A stretch of 42,748 nucleotides of DNA from an uncultured archaeon A07HR67. GTDB taxonomy: Archaea > Halobacteriota > Halobacteria > Halobacteriales > Haloferacaceae. Each line of letters starts with the position of its first letter. Position 1 is the stretch's first letter. The stretch covers positions 132,635 through 175,382 of the forward strand of contig KI543169.1 of assembly GCA_000496175.1 (NCBI GenBank). The letters run 5' to 3'. The position numbers and the translations under genes are program-made. Under the pieces are notes generated by a model that had not been told where the DNA came from, did not search any database, and saw only the letters and a list, made by a program, of their open reading frames with translations. Below are positions 1 to 9,030 of this stretch, one piece after another.

Positions 1-514
1 GTTCGACGGCATTCCGATTCCCATGTGTGACGTGTTGGAATCGGAGCCCGTGTCGATGGCAGGCCGCGTGTAACCACGGCGCTCCGTCGACGAGAAAGAT
101 CGCGTCGTCGACCTGATGTTTCTCACGCAGTTCTGAAGGAAACATCGAGAAGATAGCGGTAGTTCTCGTCGGATAGAGTCGCACATGGAGCAGGCGGTTC
201 GTGTCTGGATCGACAGCAGCGTACAGCCAGCACTGTTCAGAATTGAGCTGAATCACGGTCTCATCAACCACAACGTGATTCGGATCGGCACCGTCTGTCG
301 GCTGTGGATCAGCTTTTTGAACCCAGCGATGGACCGTAGTTCGATGGCGATCGACACCCAACCTCTCAAGAATCAAAACTATATCCGAAAGTGATAGTCC
401 GGCCAAATGGAGTCGGATACCGAGCTTCACCGCCGACTCGGGTGTCGCCTCCCGCTCCAGAAAATCTAATTCGATACAACTGCTATCGCCGCTGAGGCGG
501 TCGAAGCTGAGCAT
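1..514 (-). CDS. IS6-family (haloarchaeal ISH-type) DDE transposase, truncated by window edge
   Basis: Minus-strand frame open from cat at 512-514 to base 1: MLSFDRLSGDSSCIELDFLEREATPESAVKLGIRLHLAGLSLSDIVLILERLGVDRHRTTVHRWVQKADPQPTDGADPNHVVVDETVIQLNSEQCWLYAAVDPDTN...FLVDGAPWLHAACHRHGLRF. Not in ORF track because it has no stop inside the window. Confidence 0.88.
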   Translation of the reverse strand, partial: MLSFDRLSGDSSCIELDFLEREATPESAVKLGIRLHLAGLSLSDIVLILERLGVDRHRTTVHRWVQKADPQPTDGADPNHVVVDETVIQLNSEQCWLYAAVDPDTNRLLHVRLYPTRTTAIFSMFPSELREKHQVDDAIFLVDGAPWLHAACHRHGLRFQHVTHGNRNAVE

Positions 515-608
515 AGAGCACTCGATCTTGTGACCGCCTCATTCCTTATCGCAACGCTGCCGTGCCTGAGGGCAAAGCTTGATTACTGGTACCACACCAC
601 TACCCGGT

Positions 609-2195
609 ATGAATCCGGATCTCGTTGTGCGGGCGGATACGGTGTTGACGGTGGACGACTCCTTCTCACGCGAAGAAGCGTTCGCGGTCTACGGCGACGA
701 AATAACCGCCGTTGGAACACACGAGGCGATCACCGAGCTCGCGGGGCCTGAAACTGAGATCCTCGACGTGGAGGATCAAACCGTCCTCCCTGGGTTCATC
801 GACGCCCACTGTCACATGACGTTTCGCGGGCGGTCTGACTACCTCGAGGTCGACCTCGGTCCCGAGACGGTCGGATCGATGGACGAACTGGTCGCGGAAC
901 TCGCCGCCGAGGCCGAAGCGACTCCCGAGGGCGAGTGGATCGTGGGTGCCGGCCACGACGACACGAAACTCGAAGAACAGAGACACCCGACTCGTCACGA
1001 CCTGGACGAGGCGAGCACGGACCATCCGATCATGATCACTCCTGCCGGCGGACACGTGGCCATGGTGAACACGCGGGCTGTCGAGACAGCCGGTATCGAC
1101 GACGAAACGCCCGATCCCGACGGCGGACACTTCGAGCGCGAGGACGACGGCTACCCGAACGGCATCCTCCACGAGGCGGCAAGCGATCCGTTCGAAGCCC
1201 TGATCCCCGACCCGACCCCCGAGGAGGACCAGGCGGCGTTGCGAGAGGTCTGTGAGCAGTACAACTCGAAGGGGATCACGGGCGTCGGCGAAGCCGTCGT
1301 CCACCCCGAGGAGATACGAATGTACCGAGACGGAGCAAAACAGGATACCCTATCGGTCCGGGCGTATCTGATGGTGCTTCACGACCACTTCGACGACCTG
1401 AATCGGATGCGTATCGACTCGGGGTTCGGCGACGAGATGGTGACGATAGGACTGATCAAAAACTTCGTCGACGGCGCTATCGCCGCCCGAACGGCGTATC
1501 TCGAGGAGCCGTATGAGGGCCGTGACGACCGCGGCGACCTCGTCATCTCTCAGGAGGAACTCGACGAGCAGATCATGGAAGCACACAAGGCTGGGTACCA
1601 GATCGGGGTTCACGCCAACGGCGACGCGGCGATCGAAATGTTGCTCGACGCGTACGAGCGCGCGCTCGAAGCCCACCCACGCGAGGACCACCGTCACCGT
1701 ATCGAACACGGAACCATGGTGACCGACGAGATAGTAGACCGGATCGAGGAGCTGAATCTGTGTGTCCTGCCCTTTTCTACGTACATCTATCAACACGGCG
1801 ACGACAAGCTGAGCGAGTACGGCGACCGTCTCGAACGAATGTTCCCGTACAACTCCTATCTCGAGCGGGGGATCCCGGTCGGGGGAAGCAGCGACAACCC
1901 CGCCGGTCTCCTCCCGCCGCTGCTCGGCATCCGCACCATGGTCACTAGAAAAACCCGAAGCGGCGACACCATCTCCCCTCACGAAGCCATCTCGGTCGAG
2001 GAGGCCATCCGCGTCTACACCACCGGTGCGGCCTACTGCTCGTTCGAAGAGGAGATCAAAGGCAGCATCGAGCCGGGAAAGCTCGCGGACTTCGTCGTGC
2101 TCTCTGAAGACCCGACGGAGGTGCCGGCCGACGACATTCACGAGATCGACGTTGAGGCCACCTACCTCGGCGGCGAAGCGGTGTACACCGGGTAG
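609..2195 (+). CDS. amidohydrolase family protein (YtcJ-like metal-dependent hydrolase)
   Basis: MNPDLVVRADTVLTVDDSF...VLPGFIDAHCHMTFRG...; HxH metal motif and C-terminal GKLADFVVLSEDP typical of amidohydrolases. ATG at 609 preferred over 579. Confidence 0.85.
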   Translation: MNPDLVVRADTVLTVDDSFSREEAFAVYGDEITAVGTHEAITELAGPETEILDVEDQTVLPGFIDAHCHMTFRGRSDYLEVDLGPETVGSMDELVAELAAEAEATPEGEWIVGAGHDDTKLEEQRHPTRHDLDEASTDHPIMITPAGGHVAMVNTRAVETAGIDDETPDPDGGHFEREDDGYPNGILHEAASDPFEALIPDPTPEEDQAALREVCEQYNSKGITGVGEAVVHPEEIRMYRDGAKQDTLSVRAYLMVLHDHFDDLNRMRIDSGFGDEMVTIGLIKNFVDGAIAARTAYLEEPYEGRDDRGDLVISQEELDEQIMEAHKAGYQIGVHANGDAAIEMLLDAYERALEAHPREDHRHRIEHGTMVTDEIVDRIEELNLCVLPFSTYIYQHGDDKLSEYGDRLERMFPYNSYLERGIPVGGSSDNPAGLLPPLLGIRTMVTRKTRSGDTISPHEAISVEEAIRVYTTGAAYCSFEEEIKGSIEPGKLADFVVLSEDPTEVPADDIHEIDVEATYLGGEAVYTG

Positions 2196-2237
2196 CGACG
2201 CGACCCCGGCCGCCCTACCGCTGCGCTCGGCGGGTCG

Positions 2238-3167
2238 TCACCGGTCTGCGATCAGTTGTTGGGCACCGCGGCGAACCGACTCGTGACTCGACAACTGCGG
2301 CTCCCAGCCGAGGCCGGCGAGCTTTTCGATCGAGAGGCGCATCTTCGGGACGTCTCCGGTCCAGCCGCGGTCGCCGCCCGTGTACGAGTACGTCGGATCG
2401 AGACCGAGTTCGTCGCTGACGATGTCGGCGATCGCCGTCACGGAGGTCGTCGTTCGCGTTCCGAGGTTGTACGTGTTGAGGTCGTCGTTCGCGTGCTCGA
2501 TGACGTGTTCGATCGCGTCGACGCACTCGGAGACGTGCATGTACGACTTCTCCTGACGGCCGTCGCCCAAGATCTCCAGTTCGGTCGGGTCGCGGGCCAG
2601 CTTCTCGATGAAATCCGGGACGACGTTCCCGCGCTGATTGGGTCCGACGATGTTCGCGAACCGAAACGTCCAGACGGTGAAGCCGTACGAGTGTGCGTAC
2701 GTCGAGAGCAGCGCCTCGTCGGCGAGCTTCGACGACCCGTAGATCGAGATCGGCTCGAGCGGAGCGTAGTCCTCCGGCGTCGGCCGCGGCGCCTCGCCGT
2801 ACACGGTAGACGAGGAGGTGAACGCGACGTTCGAGACATCGACCGCCCGCATCCGCTGGAGGACGTTGTACGTCATCGCCGTGTTCTCCTCGAACAGTTC
2901 TCGATCCGCGTCGTAGTTCGTGTCGGTGTGTGCCGCGAGGTGGAAGACGATGTCCACGTCCGCCGTCACGACCTCCGCGACGTCGGCTTCGTCCGTCAGA
3001 TCCGCCCGCGTGAACTCGGCACCCGACGGCACCCGCTCTCTGCCGCCTTTCGAGAGGTCGTCGGCGACCCGGACGGTCGCGCCCTGCTCCAGCAGACTCG
3101 CCGCCAGGTGGCTGCCGACCAGTCCGGCGCCGCCCGTCACCACCACGCGTGCGTCTGAGAGGTCCAT
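2238..3167 (-). CDS. NAD-dependent epimerase/dehydratase (UDP-glucose 4-epimerase-like SDR)
   Basis: GGAGLVGSH nucleotide-binding motif and YGSSK catalytic motif. Confidence 0.88.
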   Translation of the reverse strand: MDLSDARVVVTGGAGLVGSHLAASLLEQGATVRVADDLSKGGRERVPSGAEFTRADLTDEADVAEVVTADVDIVFHLAAHTDTNYDADRELFEENTAMTYNVLQRMRAVDVSNVAFTSSSTVYGEAPRPTPEDYAPLEPISIYGSSKLADEALLSTYAHSYGFTVWTFRFANIVGPNQRGNVVPDFIEKLARDPTELEILGDGRQEKSYMHVSECVDAIEHVIEHANDDLNTYNLGTRTTTSVTAIADIVSDELGLDPTYSYTGGDRGWTGDVPKMRLSIEKLAGLGWEPQLSSHESVRRGAQQLIADR

Positions 3168-3188
3168 GCGTTCTCACGCGACGTGTGC

Positions 3189-3196
3189 GATAAATA
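3189..3196 (-). promoter_or_regulatory. predicted TATA box of the epimerase gene (TATTTATC), leaderless promoter spacing
   Basis: Located 22-29 nt upstream of the ATG at 3167 on the minus strand; IS200/IS605 right end lies directly upstream. Confidence 0.5.
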
Positions 3197-3211
3197 CCTT
3201 TGTGACATTCT

Positions 3212-3231
3212 CCTACGACTAAAGTCGTGGG
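3212..3231. repeat. IS200/IS605 right-end imperfect palindrome
   Basis: cctacgactaaagtcgtggg; stem CCCACGAC/GTCGTAGG with one mismatch. tnpB stop codon lies in this hairpin. Confidence 0.75.
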
Positions 3232-4394
3232 CTTCCCTCACTGAGGGTTAGGCCCACGTCGTCTGGGGAGTTCGCAGGTTCCATCTCACCGGTGCTTCCC
3301 TCGAGTACGACCTGCGTTTCGGGCTGAGCCACAACAGCCCCCACCGTCGATAGCGGACTCTCAATGTTCTTACCGACGGCTCGTTTGCCGATGTTTGTCG
3401 CACCATTCTTGTCGCCGTTGTCGTTCAGTCCACAGTCATGACACTCAACACGACCCTGTACCTCACGACTCGTGTTCTGCGACCCACACCGCCAACACGT
3501 CACGGACGTGTCGTACTCTTTCACCGGAACACACTCTCGCCCGTCAAGATGGGCTTTGTATGTGAGGATATTCGCCATCTTTGCATACGGCATCTTGTGG
3601 GTCTTGTCGTTCACGTACCGGCCCTTGTCGTTGTTGAAGCGCAACCCGGTCATATCACCGAACACGATGACAGCGTTGCGTTCCCGGGCGCGAGCGACGA
3701 GTTCGTTCGCCACCTGGTGCAGCTCGTGTTCGACCGTTCGGGATTCCTTGTCTCCGAGGCGTTTGATGACTTGTACTCCCGAACGCACCTTCGACTTCCC
3801 GATGGCTTTGCGGAGTTGCTTGTAGTGTTCGCGGACGCGGCGGACTTCCCCGCCGTGGAACTGTGTATCTCGGTCGGAGAGGAACGTGCTGACGGCTATC
3901 CACTTTGCACCCATATCGACGGCGAGTACGTCGTCGTACTCGTCTGCGACGGCCACAGACCGCTTACAGACGAGGTGAACGTACCAGTCGCCGTCCCGGC
4001 AGACGAGTTCGGAGTCGCGGATGTACTCGTCGGTGAGCAGGTTCGTGTCTTTCTCGGGGACGTGGACGGGTACCCATATGCTATCCCCACGTTCCTTTTC
4101 GGGGTTGTAGACGGGTAGTTTGAACCACCACGACGAGAGAACCGTGTCCTCGTCGTGTTCGATGGTGATACAGTCGTTGCGGAGGACGACGGGTTGCTCG
4201 GTATCCGCTCGCGGGTTCTTGTTCGACCGGACTTTGCCCGCCTGTTGTGTGGTGGCGGAGTAGAGATTCGCGTCGTCATCACCGTGAACGGCATCTTGGA
4301 ACGCACCATACTCGCGTTCGACGAGGTGGGCTTTCCGCTCGGTGAGCGAGTGGAGTTTGACCCGTACCGTGGTGGTGACTTCTCGATGTATCAT
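3219..4394 (-). CDS. tnpB: RNA-guided endonuclease TnpB (IS200/IS605, IS1341-type)
   Basis: RuvC-I VLAVDMGAKWIAVS, RuvC-II region VIVFGDMTGLRFNN, zinc finger CWRCG...CHDCG, RuvC-III GDKNGATNIGKR. Confidence 0.92.
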   Translation of the reverse strand: MIHREVTTTVRVKLHSLTERKAHLVEREYGAFQDAVHGDDDANLYSATTQQAGKVRSNKNPRADTEQPVVLRNDCITIEHDEDTVLSSWWFKLPVYNPEKERGDSIWVPVHVPEKDTNLLTDEYIRDSELVCRDGDWYVHLVCKRSVAVADEYDDVLAVDMGAKWIAVSTFLSDRDTQFHGGEVRRVREHYKQLRKAIGKSKVRSGVQVIKRLGDKESRTVEHELHQVANELVARARERNAVIVFGDMTGLRFNNDKGRYVNDKTHKMPYAKMANILTYKAHLDGRECVPVKEYDTSVTCWRCGSQNTSREVQGRVECHDCGLNDNGDKNGATNIGKRAVGKNIESPLSTVGAVVAQPETQVVLEGSTGEMEPANSPDDVGLTLSEGSPRL

Positions 4395-4783
4395 TATCGT
4401 CCGGTCTGTGCTTGAATGTACTCTTTGATGATCTGACTCGATACCTCACCCGCTGAGGAGACGAAGTACGAGCGAGTCCACAGCGAGGGGAGGCCGAAAT
4501 CGAACTCGTCGCGGAGGTTCCGCGAAGTGTAGCCCTTTATTTGTTGGATGATTTTGTTCGGGGCGAGTTTCGGATTGCCCGTAATAAACAGGTGTACGTG
4601 GTCGGGCTGAATTGCCAGTCTGAGGATGTCGAGGTCGAGTTCGTCGGCTTTCTCCTCGATGAGTTGTTCGAGACGGTTGGCAACCGCGTCCATCAGTACC
4701 GGCTTACGGTACTTTGGACACCACACGAAGTGGTAGTGGAGGTTGTGAACCGACGTTCGCTCTCGACTGTACCCCCGTGGCAT
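4394..4783 (-). CDS. tnpA: IS200/IS605 transposase TnpA (Y1 HUH single-strand transposase)
   Basis: HNLHYHFVWCPKYRKPVL..., HUH motif QPDHVHLFI, catalytic Tyr in KEYIQAQ. ORF extends upstream to 4837; start at MPRGYSRERTS (4783) is my choice. Stop overlaps tnpB ATG by 1 nt (TAATG). Confidence 0.9.
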   Translation of the reverse strand: MPRGYSRERTSVHNLHYHFVWCPKYRKPVLMDAVANRLEQLIEEKADELDLDILRLAIQPDHVHLFITGNPKLAPNKIIQQIKGYTSRNLRDEFDFGLPSLWTRSYFVSSAGEVSSQIIKEYIQAQTGR

Positions 4784-4880
4784 ATCGTTATATAGACGCC
4801 AATACATATTAGATGTTATGCTTTCATCAAACCTCATCGGGCTATCGAGTACTGATGGTGTCGTGTGTGGTCGGATTCAT

Positions 4881-4900
4881 CCCACAACTGAAGTCGTGGG
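4881..4900. repeat. IS200/IS605 left-end imperfect palindrome
   Basis: cccacaactgaagtcgtggg. Confidence 0.75.
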
Positions 4901-5003
4901 CTTTCTCCTCGATTCTCTGTAACTCGACCGTGCGCCGTCTCGGCGAGGCCAATGCCGCGGCCGACATCGCCGTGTTTTAGCCCGGGACAGCCGGAGACGA
5001 CAC

Positions 5004-6044
5004 ATGCGCGCAGCAGTGTTCAACGAACCCGGTGATATCAGCGTCGAGGAACGGCCTCGCCCCGAGATCGACGCTCCGACCGACGCGATCGTTCGCGTGA
5101 CACATACCGCTATCTGCGGCTCCGACCTCTGGTTTTATCGCGGCGACAGCGACCGCGACGCGGGCGCTCCGGTCGGCCACGAGCCGATGGGTGTCGTCGA
5201 GGCGGTCGGCGACGACGTGACTTCCGTCGCCCCCGGTGACCGCGTGCTCGCGCCCTTTTCGATCTCCTGTGGCGAGTGTGAGTTCTGCCGAACCGGACTC
5301 CACACGTCCTGTGTGAACGGCGACTCGTGGGGCGGCGACAACGGCGGCGCACAGGGCGAGTACGTTCGGTCGACCCACGCCGACGGCACCCTCGTCCGGG
5401 TTCCCGACCGATACGCGGACGACGAGGCGACGCTCCGGTCGCTCCTCCCGTTGACCGACGTGATGGGGACCGGTCACCACGCGGCCGTCAGCGCGGGCGT
5501 CGAGCCGGGGTCGACGGTCGTCGTGGTCGGCGACGGCGCGGTCGGACTCTGTGGCGTGCTTGCGGCCCGGCGGCTCGGCGCCGAGCGCATCGTCGCGGTC
5601 GGCCATCACGAGGATCGGCTGCGGCTGGCCGAAACGTTCGGAGCCACGGAGACCGTCGCCGAGCGCGGCGAGGCCGCCGTTGAGCGGGCTCGCGCGCTCA
5701 CACACGGGGGTCCGGCCCACGTGATGGAGTGTGTCGGCGCCGCGAGCGCGATGAACGCCGCCGTCGACATCGTTCGTCCGGGCGGAACGATCGGCTACGT
5801 CGGCGTCCCGTACGGCGTCGACGACGAGGGACTCGACGTGTTCGGGTTGTTCGGCGACAACGTGACGCTCGCGGGCGGCGTCGCCCCCGTTCGGGCGTAC
5901 GCCGACGAACTGCTGGCCGACGTGCTCCAGGGAACGCTCGATCCCGCGCCCGTCTTCACCGAAACGGTGTCGCTCGACGACATCGGCGAGGGGTACCGCA
6001 TGATGGACGAGCGCGAGGCGATCAAAGTGCTCGTCAAACCCTGA
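5004..6044 (+). CDS. zinc-dependent alcohol dehydrogenase (MDR family)
   Basis: TAICGSDLWFYRG, GHEPMGVVEAVG, structural-Zn cysteines CGECEFCRTGLHTSC. Confidence 0.9.
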   Translation: MRAAVFNEPGDISVEERPRPEIDAPTDAIVRVTHTAICGSDLWFYRGDSDRDAGAPVGHEPMGVVEAVGDDVTSVAPGDRVLAPFSISCGECEFCRTGLHTSCVNGDSWGGDNGGAQGEYVRSTHADGTLVRVPDRYADDEATLRSLLPLTDVMGTGHHAAVSAGVEPGSTVVVVGDGAVGLCGVLAARRLGAERIVAVGHHEDRLRLAETFGATETVAERGEAAVERARALTHGGPAHVMECVGAASAMNAAVDIVRPGGTIGYVGVPYGVDDEGLDVFGLFGDNVTLAGGVAPVRAYADELLADVLQGTLDPAPVFTETVSLDDIGEGYRMMDEREAIKVLVKP

Positions 6045-6164
6045 CTCCACGGTCGGCGCGTCTTTCGACGCCTCCTCGCCCGCCAGCCGCTCGTCGCGAC
6101 CTGCCCGTCGGAGAACTAGGTCCAAATCACAACACATTGGTCTCTTAGGAACGTCCTTCCTCGT

Positions 6165-6344
6165 ATGACGTTATCCGCAGAACGGACGCGGGCGTATCTC
6201 TGTGGCGCGCTGACCGGTGCGTTTGCCGCAGTGTCGATAACGGCGCTCCGTCAGCATCGGCGGCCGGCGGCCGCAGCGAGTGCGCTTCTTTCCGTCGTCT
6301 GCGGCTCGTTCGCCGTTGTCTACGAGGAACGCGCACAACAGTGA
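6165..6344 (+). CDS. small hydrophobic haloarchaeal protein (59 aa)
   Basis: ATG...TGA reading MTLSAERTRAYLCGALTGAFAAVSITALRQHRRPAAAASALLSVVCGSFAVVYEERAQQ; two hydrophobic stretches. Below ORF-track length cutoff. Confidence 0.5.
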   Translation: MTLSAERTRAYLCGALTGAFAAVSITALRQHRRPAAAASALLSVVCGSFAVVYEERAQQ

Positions 6345-6477
6345 TCCGACACGACCGAGACGGTCGGCTCCGAACTGCGACCCCTTCGCCCGGTCCGCGT
6401 TCGCTCGCCCGCTCAACGAGAATCCCCGCCTGAGGTAGTTTTATTCTCGTGGACGAACGTGGCTAGGGTGTCTCACT

Positions 6478-7389
6478 ATGACGGACGTAACCCTTCGCCG
6501 GACGCAGCTGGCAACGCCCGCGAGCGACGAGGCGATGATGCGATCGGCGGCCGATACCGACGCCGACGAGGTGTTTCTCGACTTGGAGGACTCGGTCGCT
6601 CCGAGCGCGAAGCCGGACGCACGAGAACCGCTCGTCAACGCCGCCCGCGAGGAGGACTGGGGCGACACGATTCTCAGCTTCCGCATCAACGGAATCGACA
6701 CGCAGTGGTGGTACGAGGACCTGATCACCGTCGTCGGCGAGGCCGGCGCACACATCGACGACGTCATCATCCCGAAGGTGAAGTCGGCGAGCGACATCCA
6801 CACCGTCGAAAACCTGCTCGAACAGATCGAGGTGAACAACGGCCTCGAAGTCGGCGGCATCGGCCTCGAACCGCAGATCGAAGACGGCGAGGGGATCCAC
6901 AACGTCCACGACATCGCACACGCCTCCGACCGTCTCAGTTCGATCATCTTCGGTCCGGGCGACTACTCGGCGGCGATGGGGACGCCGGGGCTCGACATCG
7001 GTCAGTTTCCGGAGTACCCCGGCCACTACTGGCACCACGCCCTCTCCGAGTGTAACTCGGCGGCGAAGTCGGCCGGGCTGCCGTGTCTCGACGGTCCGTA
7101 CGCCGACATCGAGGACGCCGAGGGGTTCCGCGAGTCCGCCGAGAACGCGAACATGATCGGCTGTGACGGCAAGTGGGCGATCCACCCGTCACAGATCGAA
7201 ATTGCCAACGAGGTGTTCGCGCCGGACCCGGACGTCGCAGAACGCGCCCAGCGCATCGTCGACGCCTACGCCGAGGCGATGGCCGAAGGGCGAGGAGCCG
7301 TCTCCGTCGACGGACAGATGGTCGACGAGGCGACCAACAAGATGGCCAAAGAAATCGTCGACACCGCCGAGGCCGCCGGGATTCTGTAG
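6478..7389 (+). CDS. HpcH/HpaI aldolase / citrate lyase beta (CitE-like; malyl-CoA or beta-methylmalyl-CoA lyase candidate)
   Basis: TPASDEAMMRSAADTDADEVFLDLEDSVAPSAK...DDVIIPKVKS...FGPGDYSAAMG...KWAIHPSQI. Confidence 0.88.
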   Translation: MTDVTLRRTQLATPASDEAMMRSAADTDADEVFLDLEDSVAPSAKPDAREPLVNAAREEDWGDTILSFRINGIDTQWWYEDLITVVGEAGAHIDDVIIPKVKSASDIHTVENLLEQIEVNNGLEVGGIGLEPQIEDGEGIHNVHDIAHASDRLSSIIFGPGDYSAAMGTPGLDIGQFPEYPGHYWHHALSECNSAAKSAGLPCLDGPYADIEDAEGFRESAENANMIGCDGKWAIHPSQIEIANEVFAPDPDVAERAQRIVDAYAEAMAEGRGAVSVDGQMVDEATNKMAKEIVDTAEAAGIL

Positions 7390-7417
7390 CCGGGTTCAGT
7401 CCGGGTATCGGCACGAT

Positions 7418-8605
7418 TCAATCGGCTTCGTCTGTCATCTCTGAGAAGCTATTACCGACGCTCTGTTTGGCAGCTTCTTGTGGTGTGTTGGATTGATCGT
7501 CGCTGACGGCCTTTTCAGTTACAGTAAACGTCTCCGGCTGAGATATCGCTCCATACATCGCTCCAAGGGCGTTCAGAAGCGAAAGCAGCGGTGAGAGACA
7601 ACACACGAGTATCGCAATCGGTATTGATTCGCGCATATACACGCATCCAGCTACCGACCAGCAGAGGAGAAACAACGAAACGAACCCCGCGATCACAATA
7701 TACGTGCTCTGAAACGGGAGCGTTGCCACCTTCGACGGAATCCAATTGAGCAGCCACAAGAATGGGAACGCGATCGAGAGCGACCACGAAAAGTTTCGGA
7801 AAAACGCGAGAATATAGAACTTTCTCGGCAGAATGTGTTGTTCTGCGATCGATCCCGCGTACCACCGACGACGTTGTTGAATCAACGCGCTGAGCGACGG
7901 CGGCGCTTGGTTCCGGAACTTCGTATTCACGTATGCGAAGTCGATCCCCTCCTGTTTCGCAGCTCTCCAGACAAAACTCGTATCTTCTGTGATCGATTCG
8001 AAGTTCCACGTGATCGTATCCTCCAACTCCCGTCGAATAGCGATACCGCCTCCCCACGCGTACAACGGCACCTCAAATCGGCTGAACGCCCGAATCTCGG
8101 TCTGAAAACCCATGCGGAAGATCTCGATCAGGTACGCCAGCCACGACTCGGTGGCATACGGCCTTTCACCGAACTGTACCACGTCGGCGTCCGGTATACC
8201 GGTGAAATTGATCGCTTGTGTGTCCTCATCTAAATAGAGTATATGAGTGCGCTCACACGGGATGTTCTGGCGACCCCATTCGAGTGCTCTCCCCTTTTTT
8301 GTCGCAGCACAATCGAACGACGACGGAACGACGTGTACGTTCGCACCCTGAATATCGATCTCTTGTTCAGTTATCACGTGGATGTCGGAGACGGTCTCGA
8401 CCAGCGCGTTCACGGTCTTTTGTACGACGAGCGGGTCATCTCCAATTGTCAGGACCCGGGCTTGAACCGATTCTGGACCGTATTCAATCTCCGGCTCGTC
8501 GTACCGAATCCAGCCGACAAATTGCTCGTACGACCAAAAGAGCATCATGACGAGTGAGAGCCCGATGACTCCCCAGACCACCAACCCAAGCGTGAGTGAG
8601 TACAT
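7418..8605 (-). CDS. membrane-anchored family 2 glycosyltransferase, processive type (cellulose-synthase/Egghead-like)
   Basis: N-terminal TM; HILYLDEDTQ (DxD), SITEDTSFVWRA (TED), IQQRRRWYAG (QxxRW), C-terminal TM helices. Start uncertain (8605, 8629 or upstream 8803). Confidence 0.85.
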   Translation of the reverse strand: MYSLTLGLVVWGVIGLSLVMMLFWSYEQFVGWIRYDEPEIEYGPESVQARVLTIGDDPLVVQKTVNALVETVSDIHVITEQEIDIQGANVHVVPSSFDCAATKKGRALEWGRQNIPCERTHILYLDEDTQAINFTGIPDADVVQFGERPYATESWLAYLIEIFRMGFQTEIRAFSRFEVPLYAWGGGIAIRRELEDTITWNFESITEDTSFVWRAAKQEGIDFAYVNTKFRNQAPPSLSALIQQRRRWYAGSIAEQHILPRKFYILAFFRNFSWSLSIAFPFLWLLNWIPSKVATLPFQSTYIVIAGFVSLFLLCWSVAGCVYMRESIPIAILVCCLSPLLSLLNALGAMYGAISQPETFTVTEKAVSDDQSNTPQEAAKQSVGNSFSEMTDEAD

Positions 8606-9030
8606 AGCTTCTCCCCCCACCTGCGTCATGTCGTAGTTACCCGAGCGAGCGGACCCGCTCTCACGTGTTGAGCCGACTCGAGAAATGATCGTAGTATATT
8701 CTTCGGAGTTGCTCGGCAAGCGACGTTCTTTACTCGTCTTAGCTTCCGAACACGACGCTTTTCGACCGCACCGCTTGGTATACCCATATTCTGTGGCTGT
8801 CAATTCTGACTTATTAATTTACTCTAGAAAGAACTTTTTGAGCTACAAACTGTTAATACACAAATATGTCTTCATCGACTATTATACTGATTAGTTACAC
8901 GTATCTAAGAATCAATTTTCACCGTAGAGATGCGTCTACCTATTAATCCCCATTTCATACCGGGTCAGCCGACGTACCCGAGTCCGACCTCTGTGAACTA
9001 CGTTTCAGACCGGTTCATCATCGGAGAACG

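Larger units (their letters stand above)
3182..3340 (-). ncRNA. putative TnpB omega/reRNA (sense-overlapping RNA at tnpB 3' end) with guide running into flank
   Basis: Position by analogy: overlaps 3' end of tnpB and RE hairpin; predicted guide AAAGGTATTTATCGCACACG (3201 down to 3182). Boundaries approximate. Confidence 0.45.
3202..4918 (-). mobile_element. IS200/IS605-family insertion sequence carrying tnpA and tnpB
   Basis: tnpA (Y1 HUH) + tnpB, subterminal imperfect palindromes at both ends (CCCACGACTTCAGTTGTGGG left end; CCCACGACTTTAGTCGTAGG right end). Ends inferred from TTAC at the left-end junction and TCAC at the right-end junction. Confidence 0.8.

Noticed and set aside
3438-4118. 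226-aa ORF antisense to tnpB
   Set aside because: Mirror of a motif-complete tnpB; no recognisable domain.
4977-6137. 386-aa minus-strand ORF opposite the alcohol dehydrogenase
   Set aside because: Antisense shadow ORF from high-GC codon bias; Arg/Val-rich translation with no family motif while the plus strand encodes an intact ADH.
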